64,000 nt of DNA from Fimenecus sp045631225 (GTDB lineage Bacteria; Bacillota; Clostridia; Oscillospirales; Acutalibacteraceae). Below, piece after piece: positions 43,698 to 52,091 of the stretch (its first letter is position 1; the number at the start of each line of letters is the position of its first letter). The stretch covers positions 1 through 64,000 of the forward strand of contig JAZQUG010000003.1 of the NCBI GenBank assembly GCA_045631225.1. Reading direction: 5' to 3'. Made by a program: the position numbers and the translations under genes. The notes below the pieces were generated by a model. It saw nothing but the letters and a program-made list of their open reading frames with translations, made no database searches and was not told the origin of the DNA.

Positions 43698-44612
43698 TTG
43701 AAAAAATTATTATCAGTTATTCTTGCAATTTTCATTGCAATTATCCCGATGAGTATCAATGTTTTTGCAGTTGATACTTCTGCAGAAAACCCGACAATCG
43801 AAACTACAGTAGATAAGGATACTGTAGAAGTAGGCGATGTGATTACCTTGACTACAAAGTTGCCAAGTAATTCAAAGCTCTGCGTTCTTATGTATCAGCT
43901 CACCTATAATCCAAACACACTCTCTATTGTAAATAATTCAGAGAAATTAAATGGTGCTTTCCCGACTGAAAAACTTAGTTATAAAACAGCAGGAATGATG
44001 AGATATGGCGGTATTTCTTCAGACTGTGTAAGTGATGATTGTCAGATGTTATTTACAATTCAGCTCGAAGTACTTAAATTGCCTTGTACAATTGATGTGA
44101 GCATTTTGGAGGCTTATGAAGATAATGGAGATAATCCAGAAATTGATGTAACATATGAATATAATAAGTGTTCATCAAAACAAATAAAGTTTGACGATGT
44201 AAATGTTCCTGACGAGCCATACGTTCCTGACGAGCCAGATGTTCCTGATAATCCAGATGAACCAGTATATCAGTATTCTATCAATATCAAGGAACCTTCA
44301 ACTACAACAATTCGCCATAAGGATGGTATTATTCTTCACGCAGAAACGGAACCTGAATTGCCTGAATGTTATCGAGTAGAGTGGTCAAAGAACAACAGCA
44401 AATTTAAAACTGAGACAAAGAACAATGGTCAGTCTTTAAAAATCATTTCAGACAGCAATGGTAAAACAGAATTCACAGTTTCACTTTATGACAAAGAAGG
44501 AAATCTTGTTGATACAGACACCATCGAAATGAATTCAAAAGCAGGATTTTTTGATAAAATCGGAAGCTTCTTCCGTTCACTTTTTGGTGCAACAAAGATT
44601 TATGAATATTAA
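43698..44612 (+). CDS. Secreted protein with cohesin-like domain, Pro-rich linker and amphipathic C-terminus
   Basis: 304 residues from a TTG start at 43698 (AAGGAG 7 bases upstream). Signal peptide KKLLSVILAIFIAIIPMSINVFA. Residues ~27-165 (VDKDTVEVGDVITLTTKLPS, LCVLMYQLTYNPNTLSIV, LFTIQLEVLK) look like a cohesin-type beta sandwich. Then a PDEPYVPDEPDVPDNPDEP linker, a second Ig-like domain and the tail FFDKIGSFFRSLFGATKIYEY, an amphipathic end typical of secreted ruminococcal proteins that likely holds the protein at the envelope. Dockerins are not seen in the window. Terminator at 44631. Confidence 0.65.
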   Translation: MKKLLSVILAIFIAIIPMSINVFAVDTSAENPTIETTVDKDTVEVGDVITLTTKLPSNSKLCVLMYQLTYNPNTLSIVNNSEKLNGAFPTEKLSYKTAGMMRYGGISSDCVSDDCQMLFTIQLEVLKLPCTIDVSILEAYEDNGDNPEIDVTYEYNKCSSKQIKFDDVNVPDEPYVPDEPDVPDNPDEPVYQYSINIKEPSTTTIRHKDGIILHAETEPELPECYRVEWSKNNSKFKTETKNNGQSLKIISDSNGKTEFTVSLYDKEGNLVDTDTIEMNSKAGFFDKIGSFFRSLFGATKIYEY

Positions 44613-44630
44613 TAAAACTTACTACGATAA

Positions 44631-44656
44631 AAAGAGCTGTTTGGCTCTTTTTTATT
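44631..44656 (+). terminator. Terminator of the secreted-protein operon
   Basis: AAAGAGC/GCTCTTT stem, then TTTATT, 18 bases past the stop. Confidence 0.8.
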
Positions 44657-44771
44657 ATACCTTTTGAAATATCAAGTTATAATCTTGAAATATAATACAG
44701 CAAATAATTAACATTAATCAATACTTTAAGAAAGCAAACTTATTAAAAGATGTGTTGCTTGAAAATGAGTG

Positions 44772-44921
44772 TTAATACAGTTGAAAAATATAACAGATTA
44801 CACCGTAAATTACTGCAGCAAATGTTCCGTATGCAATTACGGGACCTGCGATTTAGAAAATAGTCGCACCTGTACCCATAATGATGCATTCAGACTTAAA
44901 CTCTAGAGCAGGTGATGCAAC
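44772..44921 (-). pseudogene. Decayed second copy of the spoVAC C-terminus
   Basis: Minus codons read VASPALEFKSECIIMGTGAT then IF-stop-IAGPVIAYGTFAAVIYG and VICYIFQLY-TAA. 50 codons, closely matching the C-terminus at 38256, but with a TAG/TAA-type stop after IF (codon TAA, 44855-44853 region) and Gly to Cys. The flanking 38502-38519 sequence AAAAGTCATCACTAAAAC is repeated at 44923-44940. The segment between was lost by deletion between short ACAAC repeats. Marks the junction of two stacked insertions. Confidence 0.8.
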
Positions 44922-44978
44922 AAAAAGTCATCACTAAAACCGCAGGAAATTCGAGACAAAACCAGAAATAGTATGATT

Positions 44979-45758
44979 TTATTTTGCTAATTCGAAATCT
45001 GGAGTTATACCTATTTCTTCTTGCCATATTTTCAGGTTGTGCATGTTTTCAGCAAGTTCCATCTTTAATTGTTCGTTTTCGGTTTTTAATTGTTTATTTG
45101 TTTCAACTAATTCATTGTACTTTTTGGTTTGCTCTTTTAGTTGCGGAACAGTTAAGTTTCCTTCTTTTGTCGCGCCGTTTATAATGCCAACATCAAAGCC
45201 AAAGTACTCGTAAAAGTAATCACTTGCTTCCCTATGCAAGGTTTTCAACATTGATTTGGTGACAACTTTGGCAGCACAAACTTTTAACTTTCCTTTTTCT
45301 TCAAGTACAGGTACAAAGCAAAAATGTATGTGACTCTGACCTTGTGCGAATATTTCAGAATTTTCTGAAGTGTTCGTTTTTCTTTTAGATTCATCGGCGT
45401 GACAATAACAGCCGACAAGAAAGTCTTCTTTCCCATTGCAGAACTTATTAAGTAAAAAGTTATAACCTACTTCAAAAAATTCTTCATAACATTCTTGAGG
45501 AAAATACTCGGCTTTTGGTAGAGTTAAAATTACATCACACATTGTATTAACATCAGCTCTATTCATTATCTTTAAATTTGGAGATTCAAGTATCTGCTTG
45601 TATTTAGAAAAACCTTTTAATTCATCATTACCGATTGTATAATTCTTATGTATAAGTTTGGGGTCGATATGCTTTTGGAATTCATATATTCTTGGGTTGC
45701 GTTCATAATGTTCCAACATATGACCAACGGCTGTTCTATTATACTTCTCTATGTGCAT
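44979..45758 (-). CDS. Plasmid mobilisation relaxase, MobV (Pre/Mob) family
   Basis: 259 residues from the ATG at 45758 (GAGTGA upstream). Motif I region IEKYNRTAVGHMLEHYERNP and the HUH motif HIHFCFVPV (histidines for metal) match Mob/Pre proteins; C-terminus is coiled coil (KYNELVETNKQLKTENEQLKME). Nicks oriT and leads single-strand transfer with a helper conjugation system. The gene is shorter than full-length MobV (~400 aa) but complete at the motif level. Diverges from rep; a candidate oriT lies between. Confidence 0.85.
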   Translation of the reverse strand: MHIEKYNRTAVGHMLEHYERNPRIYEFQKHIDPKLIHKNYTIGNDELKGFSKYKQILESPNLKIMNRADVNTMCDVILTLPKAEYFPQECYEEFFEVGYNFLLNKFCNGKEDFLVGCYCHADESKRKTNTSENSEIFAQGQSHIHFCFVPVLEEKGKLKVCAAKVVTKSMLKTLHREASDYFYEYFGFDVGIINGATKEGNLTVPQLKEQTKKYNELVETNKQLKTENEQLKMELAENMHNLKIWQEEIGITPDFELAK

Positions 45759-45837
45759 AGCATCACTCTTTCTATATATATTTACTTTAAGTATGATATA
45801 TAGAATTATCTTACAACTGTAAATCAAATCTGATGTA

Positions 45838-45888
45838 GCAAGTTATATCAAAACCTCCGGTTATTGATAACTTGCCAGGAGTGCCTGG
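45838..45888. other. Candidate oriT: nested inverted repeats between mob and rep
   Basis: GCAAGTTAT-AT-CAA pairs with TTGATAACTTGC (45838-45875, 2-base bulge), then CCAGG/CCTGG (45875-45888). Located 80-130 bases upstream of the relaxase start, the usual place of oriT in MobV plasmids. Nick site not identified. Confidence 0.45.
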
Positions 45889-45975
45889 ACCCCAATAAAA
45901 CTTTAATTCTTCATAGAATAACAATTAAAAATTTTATATTTAATATTTCATTTTTTTATATATAAATAAAAAATA

Positions 45976-46023
45976 GCAAGTGCAAATTACATACTTAAAA
46001 TAAAAATGTAAAGGAGCACTTGC
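45976..46023 (+). promoter_or_regulatory. Hairpin hiding the rep ribosome site
   Basis: Outer arms GCAAGTGC (45976-45983) and GCACTTGC (46016-46023), inner arms TTACAT/ATGTAA. The AAGGAG site at 46011-46016 lies in the pocket between stems and the right arm touches the ATG at 46024. Confidence 0.7.
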
Positions 46024-46830
46024 ATGAAACCTTATTATAAAAATTACTTAGTATCTCAGAATAATCTATTAATTCAAAAAATATCAACTGACACTGATAT
46101 GCACAGAAATCCTCTAATGAGTTCTTTCTTATTAGATAACTACCAAAGAAAACTAATAGCAATAATGATTTCACACATAACCAAAGATACAACTGACTTC
46201 TGTGAAGAGGTTATACCATTCAGCAGCTTTGTTGAAATGATTGGTGTTAGAAGAGGCGGTAATCAATATCGTGAAATTATCAAAAGCATTGATAAATTAC
46301 TTAGAATGTCTTTTTGCATTGAGGTTGAACCGGGTGTATTTGAATATCATCATTGGTTTAAGGATGGTTGCAGAATCGACACTAACAAAAATCTGATATA
46401 TGTGTGCTTTAGTGATGGGATGAGGAAGTTTCTTCTTGAAAAGACAAAATGTTTTACTCAATATGAATTGGGGTACATATTATCACTAAAAAAGAAATAC
46501 AGTTCAAGATTATATGAATATCTGCATTCCTTCCTTGCATTTGGTTCAGCAAATATATCTGCTGAAAATATTAAGAAGCTTATAACTGACAATGAAGTAA
46601 AAGAAAATAAATATATAAAAGCACTTGTACTTGAACCCTCAATTGCAGAAATAAATAATAAGACAGATTTATATATCACATATGAACCCTATTACAAAAA
46701 AGACCTTAATGGTAAAAAGTATCTATCATCGTTTAATTTTAAAATTGACCTACAAGATGAGGATTCTATAAATGATATAAAAATCAGCAAATGGGGATTA
46801 GATGAAGGTTTTGTATTAGGTGATGAATAA
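46024..46830 (+). CDS. Plasmid replication initiator, Rep_3 family
   Basis: 268 residues, two winged-helix domains. Markers: MSSFLLDNYQRKLIAIMIS at the start of WH1 and LSLKKKYSSRLYEYLHSFLA of the Rep_3 signature. Binds iterons and starts theta replication of small plasmids. Three direct repeats lie just downstream (46850-46921). Translation seems controlled by the hairpin at 45976. Its presence in a chromosomal element means an excised circle could replicate. Confidence 0.87.
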   Translation: MKPYYKNYLVSQNNLLIQKISTDTDMHRNPLMSSFLLDNYQRKLIAIMISHITKDTTDFCEEVIPFSSFVEMIGVRRGGNQYREIIKSIDKLLRMSFCIEVEPGVFEYHHWFKDGCRIDTNKNLIYVCFSDGMRKFLLEKTKCFTQYELGYILSLKKKYSSRLYEYLHSFLAFGSANISAENIKKLITDNEVKENKYIKALVLEPSIAEINNKTDLYITYEPYYKKDLNGKKYLSSFNFKIDLQDEDSINDIKISKWGLDEGFVLGDE

Positions 46831-46849
46831 TTTTTTAAATAATGTAATC

Positions 46850-46921
46850 GTGTATTTTTCTAACCTCAACATACCATTATGTGTATTTTACTAACTTGAT
46901 AATGTGTATTTTATTAACTTA
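46850..46921. repeat. Three iteron-like direct repeats
   Basis: GTGTATTTTTCTAACCTC (46850), GTGTATTTTACTAACTTG (46881) and GTGTATTTTATTAACTTA (46904). Spacing 31 then 23 bases. They follow the Rep_3 gene and would be Rep binding sites or oriV. Confidence 0.7.
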
Positions 46922-46932
46922 ATACTAATGAA

Positions 46933-46984
46933 AAAAGTCTCCGAATCCTTGATGAACAAGAGTTTGAAGACTTTTACTTTTTAT
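46933..46984 (+). terminator. Terminator downstream of rep
   Basis: AAAAGTCT/AGACTTTT hairpin with a long loop, then TACTTTTTAT. The remaining bases to 47170 are AT-rich and gene-free. Confidence 0.6.
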
Positions 46985-47177
46985 AGAGAAAACATATATT
47001 ATAATAAAACAATATTAATAAATAAAACAAATCTTAATCCTATTAAATATCAAAAACGATGTCCGATTCGACGTTAATGGAAAAGAAGTTTTAATTTTAT
47101 TTTTAAATAGGTAAATATCAATTCAAACAAGAATTATTCAATTGACTAATTCAATTTTAAAAATTAAATCAAAACAC

Positions 47178-47206
47178 TTGCATTATATCAAACAATATGA
47201 TACAAT
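47178..47206 (+). promoter_or_regulatory. Promoter of the AbiE-like operon
   Basis: TTGCAT, 17 bases, TACAAT; start codon 23 bases further on. Confidence 0.7.
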
Positions 47207-47228
47207 GCTGATATAATGAGGTGAGATA

Positions 47229-48197
47229 ATGAATGATGTAATTGGATATTTAAAATCAATTTTTAAAAATAAAATTACATTTTTATACAATGAACATGAA
47301 CGAAATATGCCATTGTATTTAACTGAGCAATTTGTTTTTTTAAAATTTAAAATTGATGGAAATGACAATAAATATATTTTAACTGAACCTAAAGAAAAAA
47401 TCGAAATAAAAATCAACACAATAAGAAAACAGACAAGCCAGATAAAGAAGTTCTCGAATTGTACTCCTGTAATGGTGTTTGATGAATTAAGATTAACCCA
47501 AAGGAATGCATTAATCCAAGCAGACTTTTCATTTGTCGTGCCTGATTATCAAGTGTATATTCCAAATGTGATGTTCAATTTGATTGAAAAAGATGTTATA
47601 AAAAAAGAGTACAATCTTGAGTTTTCAGTGCCAACGCAAGTAGTGTTTATATATATTTTATTAAATGATATTAAAGAAACAAACGCAAGAAAATTATTAA
47701 ATGATTTACCATTTTCTGTAGCGACAATAAATCGTTCATTAAACGAATTGGTTGCAAGAGAGCTCCTTTACACCGTAGGAAGCAACACAAGAAAAATATA
47801 TAGAACAATTGAAAAAAATGAGTTTTGGAATAAGGGTAAGGAGTTTTTGTTCAATCCTATTGCTAAAACATACTACATCAAAAATAGGCATAATGAGTTC
47901 CTTATGTCAAATGAGCTGGCACTTGCAAGATTATCTTGGTCTTTAAATGATAGTAGATTATCATATTATGCTGTTACTGCAGATGAAATCGATGAACTTG
48001 ACAATAAGATGTTTATTGAAAAATTCAATTTATTTGATGATGAGTATTGTGTTTTAGAACAGTTCAAATATGACCCTAAAATATTGAGTAATTCTCAGTA
48101 TATTGATGTTGTATCTCTATATGCTCAATTCAAAGACAGTAAAGACGAACGCATTCAGATTGCATTGGACGAAATAATAGGAGAAGAGATATGTTAA
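47229..48197 (+). CDS. Putative type IV antitoxin (AbiEi-like)
   Basis: 322 residues, soluble. A winged-helix region in the middle (IYILLNDIKETNARKLLNDLPFSVATINRSLNELVARELL) and a C-terminal half with YAVTADEIDELD fit AbiEi-type antitoxins, which repress their own operon and oppose the nucleotidyltransferase toxin. Weak by motif alone; the call rests on the next gene, which overlaps it by 7 bases. GAGGTGAG lies before the ATG. Confidence 0.6.
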   Translation: MNDVIGYLKSIFKNKITFLYNEHERNMPLYLTEQFVFLKFKIDGNDNKYILTEPKEKIEIKINTIRKQTSQIKKFSNCTPVMVFDELRLTQRNALIQADFSFVVPDYQVYIPNVMFNLIEKDVIKKEYNLEFSVPTQVVFIYILLNDIKETNARKLLNDLPFSVATINRSLNELVARELLYTVGSNTRKIYRTIEKNEFWNKGKEFLFNPIAKTYYIKNRHNEFLMSNELALARLSWSLNDSRLSYYAVTADEIDELDNKMFIEKFNLFDDEYCVLEQFKYDPKILSNSQYIDVVSLYAQFKDSKDERIQIALDEIIGEEIC

Positions 48198-48928
48198 ATA
48201 TAAATGGTCTTGATAAATTCAGACAGTTTTTTGAACAGTATAATACAAATTATGTTTTGATTGGTGGTACTGCTTGCGCAATTATTTTTGACGAAATCGG
48301 TCAAGATTTTCGTGCCACAAAAGATTTTGATGTTGTATTGATAGTTGAGAATATCAGCACTGAGTTTGGCAGAAAGTTCTGGGAGTTTATAAAGGCAGCT
48401 GAATACACAATCGAATGGAATTCAGATAAGAAAAATTTCTATAGATTTGTAAAGCCTAAAAACTTAGATTATCCTAAAATGATTGAATTGTTTTCAAGAA
48501 ATGAAAGCATTGAAATACCACCGGATGCTCACTTGATACCGGTACATATATCTGATGATGTATCAAGCTTGTCAGCAATTCTTTTAAATGATGATTACTA
48601 TAGCTTTTTATTGAGTGGCATGCGTACCATTGAAGGCGTTTCTGTTTTGGATGAAAAGCATTTGATTCCATTCAAGGTTAAAGCTTGGTGTGAATTGATA
48701 GACAGAAGAAAAAATGGTGAAGAAGGACAGTCAAAGCATATCAGAAAGCATTGTCGTGATGTAAATAATTTAATTTCGTTGTTAGTTCCAAATGATAAAG
48801 TCGAACTGAACGGAATGGTAAAAGCTGATATGGAACGATTTGTAAGTGAAATTGATTTCAGTGAATTCATTCCTGACGATATTGATAAAAACAGATTAAA
48901 GGAAACGTTGTCAGGAATTTATTTATAA
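48191..48928 (+). CDS. Nucleotidyltransferase toxin (AbiEii/MenA-like)
   Basis: 245 residues. Polymerase-beta core YVLIGGTACAIIF followed by RATKDFDVVL (DxD), then KAWCELIDRR and KHCRDVNNLI, the usual AbiEii order. Known relatives transfer nucleotides to tRNA acceptors and block translation, causing abortive infection. Translationally coupled to the upstream partner. Present within a defence cluster on the plasmid-like part of the element. Confidence 0.75.
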   Translation: MLNINGLDKFRQFFEQYNTNYVLIGGTACAIIFDEIGQDFRATKDFDVVLIVENISTEFGRKFWEFIKAAEYTIEWNSDKKNFYRFVKPKNLDYPKMIELFSRNESIEIPPDAHLIPVHISDDVSSLSAILLNDDYYSFLLSGMRTIEGVSVLDEKHLIPFKVKAWCELIDRRKNGEEGQSKHIRKHCRDVNNLISLLVPNDKVELNGMVKADMERFVSEIDFSEFIPDDIDKNRLKETLSGIYL

Positions 48929-48952
48929 CAAATTTCAATTGAATAATGTTGT

Positions 48953-49157
48953 TAAAGCAAAAATAGATGCAGATAGTTTCTAGATAACTATTGTCAATGA
49001 AATATCACTTGAGAGAATTAATAATGCAGATGAACAACGTGCAAAACTGCAAAAAGAAATTGCTCGCCTTGAAAAACAAGCCCGAGTAGAAAAGCAACCT
49101 AAAAAGAAGTTTGAGTTAGTGCAGAAGATTAAGGATTTGAGAAAGGATTTGGTTTAA
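48953..49157 (+). pseudogene. C-terminal remnant of a DUF4391 protein
   Basis: One frame reads ISLERINNADEQRAKLQKEI, ARLEKQARVEKQPKKKFELVQK and IKDLRKDLV-TAA, the coiled-coil end of DUF4391 proteins that accompany type III-like or ISP restriction systems. Upstream codons (NVVKAKIDADSF) end in TAG, so the gene is broken. Its start is missing. Confidence 0.75.
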
Positions 49158-49160
49158 TTT

Positions 49161-49823
49161 ATGAAAAAATTTATTTATTCATTTGCATTTTTACTAATAC
49201 TTTTTACTCCTGTTATTATTTTTGGATGTATTAGTCTTCGTTTAGATAAAAATGTGTTCCGTGAATTAGACTTTTGGTATGGCTATATGGCATATTTTGG
49301 AACAGCTTTACTGGCGGTTGTTTCTTTTTGGCAAAATGAAAATGCAAATAAAACAAATGAAAGATTAACTAAACAGCAATTGCAACAAAAAATAGGATAC
49401 TTGGATTTAAAAGGAGCCGAAAATGAAGAATATAAATTAAATAAATATCAAAACGTTCAAATTGGGCAAGCATATGACTTGTTTGAAAATAAGCCATTGT
49501 TGAATCATTTGATATTAAATATAACAAATGTTGGTGAAGATGTAATATTAAATCCCAAAATCTTATGTTGTGAAATAAATGGACGAAAAACGGATGTTCA
49601 ATGCATGATAGGAATGATTTATTTAGATGAAACTATTAAATTTGATTTAGGTAGTGTAGATTCTAATGATAAAACATTGAATATTAAACTGGTTATAGAA
49701 ATGAATAATATATCCAGTATTAAATATAAACAAATACTCACAGTATCATTGAAAAGAAATGACAATGATAAAAACATATATTCCGTTTATTCATTTAATA
49801 CTGAAATTTTATTTGAAGAATAG
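49161..49823 (+). CDS. Membrane protein, probable partner of the KAP NTPase
   Basis: 220 residues: two N-terminal membrane spans (FIYSFAFLLILFTPVIIFGC and MAYFGTALLAVVSF), a short coiled coil (KTNERLTKQQLQQK) and a beta-rich cytoplasmic domain. No named family. Ends 37 bases before the KAP gene, so both are likely one operon. Start chosen by position; the ribosome site is weak (GGTTTAATTT). Confidence 0.65.
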   Translation: MKKFIYSFAFLLILFTPVIIFGCISLRLDKNVFRELDFWYGYMAYFGTALLAVVSFWQNENANKTNERLTKQQLQQKIGYLDLKGAENEEYKLNKYQNVQIGQAYDLFENKPLLNHLILNITNVGEDVILNPKILCCEINGRKTDVQCMIGMIYLDETIKFDLGSVDSNDKTLNIKLVIEMNNISSIKYKQILTVSLKRNDNDKNIYSVYSFNTEILFEE

Positions 49824-49860
49824 AACTATATATGTGTTAAGATAGGATGATAAACTAACT

Positions 49861-51261
49861 ATGAAATCACTAGAATTACAACCCACATATGAAAACTTGT
49901 TTGAAACATTCATTAGTGATAGTATTGGTCGAAGTAAAGATGTTGTTGCTTTCGCTGATATATTAAATTCAATAGATGATAGCTGTTCTATTGCATTAGA
50001 TGCAAGATGGGGAGAAGGTAAGACATTTTTTATAAAGCAAACAAAAATGATTTTAGATGCTTTTAATGAGTATATTCCATCACATGATGAAGATGACAAT
50101 GATTCCATTAGAGGTTATTGTGATAGAATACATAATAAAAATCCAATGGAATATACTTCACAAGTTGCTGTTTATTATGATGCTTGGGCCAACGATAATG
50201 ATGAAGACCCTATATTGTCTCTTGTTTTATCAATTATAGAAAATACTAATTCTTCTTTTTCCCTTAAAGAAGGTTCTGGTATTTTTACGAAAGCGACAGC
50301 TGTTTTAGAAGTATTTACTGGTAGAAGTTTTAGTGATTTGCTTGAAGCTTTTAAAAGTCATAGTCCTATTGATGAGATACAAAAATCTAAAGGAATTGAA
50401 AATCTTATCAAGGAATTTTTAGAATCGATACTTGAAGAACGCGGAGATAGATTAGTTGTTTTTGTTGATGAGCTAGATAGATGTAAGCCGGATTACGCTG
50501 TTAGATTATTAGAACGTATAAAACATTATTTTTCTAACGATAGAATTACATTTGTTTTTTCAATAAATAGTTTAGAACTGCAACATACAATTAAGAAATA
50601 CTATGGTGAAAATTTTGATGCAAGTAGATATCTTGATAGATTTTTTGATTTGAGAATGTCTTTACCGTCTATTGATATTACTAAGTTTTACAATACTATT
50701 GATTTTCACGAAAAAAGTTATTTTTATGATATTGTATGTAACACAGTAATTAAAAAGTATAATTTTTCATTAAGAGAAATTGCAAAGTATATTAGATTAA
50801 CAAAAATTGCTGCATATAAACCTACGCATGGAACTGAATACAGTTTTTCTTTTCCTGAAGGACAAGCCTTGCAGTTTTGTTTATTTTTTATTGTTCCGGT
50901 TCTAATAGGATTAAAAATTAAAGATATTACTAGATATAATAATTTTATTTTAGGAAAAGATTTTTCTCCAATTGCTGATTTGATTGATGATTATGAACCT
51001 CGTTGGTTTAATAAATTATTATCTGCAAATGAAACATTTGATTCAGATGAGAATGATAGAACACTTGTATCAGTTGAAGAAAAATTTAAACAAGTATATG
51101 AGGCAATATTTATTACAAAATATGATAGTTTAAATTATCATACGAATATAGGTGAATATTCGTTTCAAAATGGTTTAAAAGAAAATTTAATTAATATAGC
51201 AGGATTAATGTCTAAATTTACAGATATGAGAAAAAAACAGGAGAAAAAGGATAATGTATAA
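49861..51261 (+). CDS. KAP-family P-loop NTPase
   Basis: 466 residues. Walker A DARWGEGKTFF (51-55 GEGKT), Walker B RLVVFVDELDRCKPD with the KAP-type DELDRC, and a hydrophobic insert around LQFCLFFIVPVLIGL. KAP NTPases are membrane-linked STAND-like ATPases, several of which defend against phage. Follows a membrane protein gene. Terminator at 51354. A mutant or degraded motif is not seen. Confidence 0.85.
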   Translation: MKSLELQPTYENLFETFISDSIGRSKDVVAFADILNSIDDSCSIALDARWGEGKTFFIKQTKMILDAFNEYIPSHDEDDNDSIRGYCDRIHNKNPMEYTSQVAVYYDAWANDNDEDPILSLVLSIIENTNSSFSLKEGSGIFTKATAVLEVFTGRSFSDLLEAFKSHSPIDEIQKSKGIENLIKEFLESILEERGDRLVVFVDELDRCKPDYAVRLLERIKHYFSNDRITFVFSINSLELQHTIKKYYGENFDASRYLDRFFDLRMSLPSIDITKFYNTIDFHEKSYFYDIVCNTVIKKYNFSLREIAKYIRLTKIAAYKPTHGTEYSFSFPEGQALQFCLFFIVPVLIGLKIKDITRYNNFILGKDFSPIADLIDDYEPRWFNKLLSANETFDSDENDRTLVSVEEKFKQVYEAIFITKYDSLNYHTNIGEYSFQNGLKENLINIAGLMSKFTDMRKKQEKKDNV

Positions 51262-51353
51262 ACTTAAAATGCATCCAAGGAATCAAACCTAATATAAAAA
51301 CCGATGAATTGTTTCTAACCAATTCCCTTAAATTAAATGAAATATAAAATTAA

Positions 51354-51389
51354 GCCTATGAAGTTAATTATAACCTCATAGGCATTTTT
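51354..51389. terminator. Terminator after the KAP gene
   Basis: GCCTATGA/TCATAGGC stem followed by ATTTTTG; also serves the minus-strand remnant whose stop is at 51398. Confidence 0.8.
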
Positions 51390-51397
51390 GTCGTTTT

Positions 51398-51874
51398 TTA
51401 TAAATTACTCATAATCTCCAGCAAACTCTGGTAACTATCAACATCGTGATGTTTCATTTTACTGGTGGAAATTTTATTGAATAATTTCTTTGCACAAGAT
51501 ATTTTTGCTTGTTCAATTGGGCGAAGATTCAAGCTTTCCATTGTACCCTTTGTCTCAGCAACAAAGTAAATATGTTTAACTGAACCTTAGTTAAATGCGA
51601 TATTCCAGTCGGGTGAATAATTACCAACAGGTGTTGGAATATGGAATCCTATTGGGAGTTTTGCATATACGCAAACTTCATCTGCTGTATCTAAATATTC
51701 TCCAAATCTTCTTTCAATACTCTTCTCAGCAGAACCATCGGTGAATACAAAATCCTGAATTTGAATTGCTTTTTGTGCTTTGAAAGTCTTATCAGAAATT
51801 TGACTACTCTTTTCAGCAGTAAAAAGATCATTAGGGTCGATAATTTCACAATACAAATTTTTAAAAGTTGTCAC
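51398..51874 (-). pseudogene. C-terminal remnant of a type III restriction Res subunit
   Basis: The frame reads GFHIPTPVGNYSPDWNIAFN-stop-GSVKHIYFVAETKGTMESLN then LRPIEQAKISCAKKLF and MKHHDVDSYQSLLEIMSNL-TAA. PTPVG.Y.PDW and AETKG carry the nuclease residues of Res subunits. A TAA at 51589-51587 breaks it and no start exists. Opposite in strand to the DUF4391 remnant; together they record a lost restriction system. Confidence 0.8.
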
Positions 51875-52091
51875 ATGGAATCTACTCTCAATGTGATATA
51901 CACATTACCTAAAAGGGAAAAGTTCAAGATTTTTGATAACAAGTTTATTTGATAAATGCATATCATAAAGAATTAACTTTAATAATATAACATATAATTT
52001 AAAAAATAATATAAGAATTTCAAATTTTTTTGTCACAAAATGCATTCTGGAGGCGATTATAATAGTAAGGAATTATTTGGAGGAATTGAAT

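Noticed and set aside
49161..51261. A retron or CBASS system
   Set aside because: No reverse transcriptase or cyclase motif; the P-loop protein has KAP, not nucleotidyl-cyclase, signatures.
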